A stretch of DNA of 23,226 bases from E44-bin32 sp034430615 (GTDB lineage Bacteria > Chloroflexota > Anaerolineae > Anaerolineales > E44-bin32), in contig DAOUEJ010000166.1 in assembly GCA_034430615.1 (NCBI GenBank), forward strand, positions 1 through 23,226, read 5' to 3'. Each line of letters begins with the position of its first letter. Position 1 is the first letter of the stretch. The position numbers were made by a program, and so were the translations under genes. Under the pieces are notes generated by a model, which saw only the letters and a program-made list of their open reading frames with translations, had not been told where the DNA came from and ran no database searches. Positions 21,454 to 23,226 of the stretch are shown here, piece after piece.

Positions 21454-22126
21454 GCTGTGCCACCTTACCGACGAGGACGTGTTCAGCGGCCTCGCGCCCG
21501 ATCACAGTCGATCTCTCCCTCAGACGGAGTGTGAGCGGCCCATCAAAGGGTGCAATCGACTCCAGCGCAAAGGTTTGACCAGGGACCAACCCATGTGCTT
21601 CCAAGTACTCGAGCAGTGCCGCTCCTTCATTGCGGATGCGCAGGATCGTCCCCTGCTCCCCGACTTCAAGTTCGCTTAGTGGCTGCTCCTCCGCCCGGTT
21701 TTCCGGTTCGTCTTCACGCGGGATCGGGTTCCCATGCGGACAGGAATCAGGGTGTTTGAGGAAAACATCAAGCGCATCGGCAACATCGTCGTTCACGGCA
21801 TGTTCGAGATGGCAGGCCGCATCATGCGCCTCGACCCATCCCATCCCGAGCTGGTCCGTGAGAAACCGCTCCCAGAGTCTATGCCGGCGCAGGACAGCGC
21901 GTGCCCGCTGTTCACCCTCCGGGGATAGCCGGACACCCTTGTAGGGTTGATGGTGCAGCAAGTTGCGACCCTGCAGCCGTCTCACCATCTCGCTCGCCGA
22001 AACAGTCGTGATGCCAAGACGTTCTGCCAGCGCGGTCACCGGGACCGGATTCAGTGTCCTCTCCAGCTCATACAGGCTCTTGAGGTACATCTCCTCGCTA
22101 TCTTCAAAACGATGCCTCATGGCCAT
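21446..22126 (-). CDS. DtxR-family iron-type metalloregulator (Feo2)
   Basis: A 226-residue repressor: winged helix (about 8-75, SEEMYLKSLYELERTL), metal/dimer domain (about 76-145), and C-terminal SH3/FeoA-like domain (about 150-220). Ligand positions match C. diphtheriae DtxR closely: primary site M13, C105, E108, H109 (ACHLEH), ancillary site H82, E86, H101. Met plus Cys at the first two positions is the iron-sensing signature, unlike both Feo1 regulators. It is the first gene of the Feo2 operon and overlaps feoA by eight bases. One strong and one weaker palindrome upstream make autoregulation likely. A second ATG two codons in is an alternative start. Confidence 0.92.
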   Translation of the reverse strand: MAMRHRFEDSEEMYLKSLYELERTLNPVPVTALAERLGITTVSASEMVRRLQGRNLLHHQPYKGVRLSPEGEQRARAVLRRHRLWERFLTDQLGMGWVEAHDAACHLEHAVNDDVADALDVFLKHPDSCPHGNPIPREDEPENRAEEQPLSELEVGEQGTILRIRNEGAALLEYLEAHGLVPGQTFALESIAPFDGPLTLRLRERSTVIGREAAEHVLVGKVAQHG

Positions 22127-22150
22127 CCGAACACCGCCCCGCGAATAATA

Positions 22151-22165
22151 TAAGGGTTCCCATTA
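22151..22165. promoter_or_regulatory. Possible second DtxR operator at Feo2
   Basis: TAAGGGTTCCCATTA has a GGG-TT-CCC core like the stronger site 24 bases away but poorer outer symmetry. It may be a secondary half-strength site between the promoter and the dtxR start at 22126. Confidence 0.4.
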
Positions 22166-22172
22166 CAAAATA

Positions 22173-22190
22173 TATTAGGTTCACCTTATA
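22173..22190. promoter_or_regulatory. DtxR operator of the Feo2 operon
   Basis: TATTAGGT and ACCTTATA flank a central TC, and seven of eight arm positions are symmetric. A TATAAT (22195-22190 on the minus strand) overlaps its outer edge by one base, so a bound repressor would block the promoter. The site lies about 47 bases upstream of the dtxR start in an AT-rich patch within GC-rich DNA. Confidence 0.65.
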
Positions 22191-22195
22191 TTATA
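22190..22195 (-). promoter_or_regulatory. Putative -10 element of Feo2
   Basis: A perfect TATAAT lies on the minus strand 64 bases upstream of the dtxR ATG. The -35 region is not clear, and other AT-rich hexamers nearby (TATTAT at about 22145-22150) are alternatives. Confidence 0.35.
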
Positions 22196-22300
22196 CCGAA
22201 ACCTGCCGCGGCTGTCACCTGATAGGTGTCATATGCTCGGGTGCGTTCCGTCCTCGCAGTAGGCTGGATTGTTCTACGTGGAATGACTCGAAAAGCGTTG

Positions 22301-23226
22301 CTATTTGCCAGGTGGGGCATCTAGATTGGCCGGTGTCGCTGTGGGATCGATGATGAAACCATCGCGGCCCTCGAAACGCAGGAAGTTTACCCGGCCCGGG
22401 TAGAGGTAGAACTGCGCAGTCAGTGCATGGCCTACGAAATTGATCAGGACCTCATACGGGCCAGCTGGAAGATCGCTGATCACAAAATTCTCGCCAAAAT
22501 GATCATCCGGGAGAACGGTGCCCTGGGCATAGGTCCAAACGTTCCAATGCTCCCCGGTTTCAAGCGAGGTGATCTCGATCAATTGCTCATACAGCGGCCG
22601 GCCGAAGCTGTTTTCCACCCAGCCCGCCAGCACACCCCAGCCTTCGTAGGGGACGATCCACAATTCAGGATTGCGTGTGCTGAAGTAGCGGTTCTCTCCG
22701 AGGCGCACCTCGAAATGAAGGTGCGGTCCGCTGGCATCGCCCGTTTCCCCGACGACGCCCAGTTGCTCCCCGGCCTCGACATGTTGTCCCGGCCAGACAT
22801 CGATCGATCCCAAATGGGCATACACGCTGTAGAGCGGCTTGCCCTCGTATCCAAAGTCGTGCAGGATGGCGACCGCCAATCCATAGGGGTCGGTTATATC
22901 CTCCACGCCCCGGTAGAGGCCGTACCCGGCCGAAACGACCTTTCCCGCTCCCGCAGCGACAACCGGTGCGCCGCGGCTGGCACTGATGTCGATGCCGGTA
23001 TGCAGGTCTTCCTCCCCCAACAGCGTGCTGCCGTAGCGGTACTGTGGGTTCGGCCAGTTGACTTCATTCGATTGGATCGGCCGCCCAAGGAAGAAATGGT
23101 CATAAGGGCCAAGTGACCAGGGTGGGGCGTAGGGCGGTGGGCGCCAGGTCGTTTCTGGTTCGGGAAGCGCCGTTGGAAAAATGAGCGGGCGCGCCGGTGC
23201 CGGAACCTGGAGTTCAAACCTGCTGC
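22301..23226 (-). CDS. M23-family metallopeptidase, partial (N-terminus outside window)
   Basis: The frame is open from the right window edge to a TAG at 22301, giving about 307 residues of the C-terminal part. The LytM-type zinc site is complete: the LHTGID motif (His codon 23000-23002, Asp codon 22988-22990), SVYAHL, and GPHLHFEVR (H-x-H, about 22715-22723). M23 enzymes cut peptidoglycan cross-bridges outside the membrane. A Pro-rich, extracytoplasmic-looking linker precedes the domain. After it, about 110 residues form a beta-rich module (ENFVISDLPAGPYEVLINFVGH) like carboxypeptidase-regulatory folds. The start, signal peptide and promoter are not visible. It is separated from the Feo2 promoter by about 105 bases and is not part of that operon. 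Confidence 0.85.
   Translation of the reverse strand, partial: SRFELQVPAPARPLIFPTALPEPETTWRPPPYAPPWSLGPYDHFFLGRPIQSNEVNWPNPQYRYGSTLLGEEDLHTGIDISASRGAPVVAAGAGKVVSAGYGLYRGVEDITDPYGLAVAILHDFGYEGKPLYSVYAHLGSIDVWPGQHVEAGEQLGVVGETGDASGPHLHFEVRLGENRYFSTRNPELWIVPYEGWGVLAGWVENSFGRPLYEQLIEITSLETGEHWNVWTYAQGTVLPDDHFGENFVISDLPAGPYEVLINFVGHALTAQFYLYPGRVNFLRFEGRDGFIIDPTATPANLDAPPGK

Noticed and set aside
20738..21679. Plus-strand open frame of 313 codons
   Set aside because: It is antisense to the FeoB GTPase, feoA and dtxR genes. The translation is Arg/Ser/Pro-rich and lacks domain features.

Overview
The window looks like a chromosomal segment of a GC-rich bacterium, probably of the phylum Chloroflexota (Anaerolineae-like). 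This rests on gene content: an LLM-class (F420-type) oxidoreductase, separately encoded FeoB halves, a TrmB-type regulator, an Hrq1/MrfA-type helicase, apparently leaderless promoters, and a GTAGAGGCGCAC-type hairpin of a kind I recall from that phylum. That is inference, not a database result. Apart from three plus-strand genes at 6963-9157, everything is on the minus strand. No rRNA, tRNA, CRISPR, transposase or phage gene was seen, and no gene-free stretch exceeds 240 bases.

Region 1 (1-3475, minus) is a tightly packed operon read from a good sigma70-type promoter at 3447-3475. In order it holds a four-helix membrane protein, a hotdog thioesterase, an LLM-class oxidoreductase, an M19 dipeptidase, and a membrane protein that runs off the window. 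ATGA overlaps couple three of these genes. Region 2 (3501-6861, minus) holds an epoxide-hydrolase-type alpha/beta hydrolase, a YcaQ-type DNA glycosylase and lipoyl synthase. Region 3 (6963-9157, plus) holds an EamA permease, an FNT channel and a stand-alone Lrp/AsnC effector domain. It ends in strong hairpins before the convergent helicase. The helicase (9303-11837, minus) has an HNH nuclease module inserted in front of its zinc-binding MZB domain.

Region 4 (12076-22126, minus) is the striking part: a 10-kb divalent-metal uptake island with three units. (a) The Feo2 operon is dtxR - feoA - feoB GTPase - feoB permease - feoC-like - xth, with stop/start overlaps at four of its five junctions. 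(b) A TrmB-type regulator is followed by a ZIP transporter. (c) The Feo1 operon is a membrane-anchored DtxR/FeoA fusion - feoB GTPase - feoB permease - second DtxR. Both FeoB proteins are split into two genes, but at different places: Feo1 after the helical S domain, Feo2 before it. Feo2 keeps canonical iron-type residues in its permease, and its regulator has the DtxR Met/Cys/Glu/His ligand set. Feo1 has altered permease motifs, and both of its regulators carry Asp/Glu at the positions that distinguish MntR from DtxR. My working model is a Feo2 ferrous-iron importer beside a Feo1 importer for a different or second metal, perhaps Mn(II), with the ZIP protein as a third route. Each unit has a recognisable promoter/operator palindrome upstream.

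The right end (22301-23226, minus) is the C-terminal part of an M23 metallopeptidase whose start lies outside the window.
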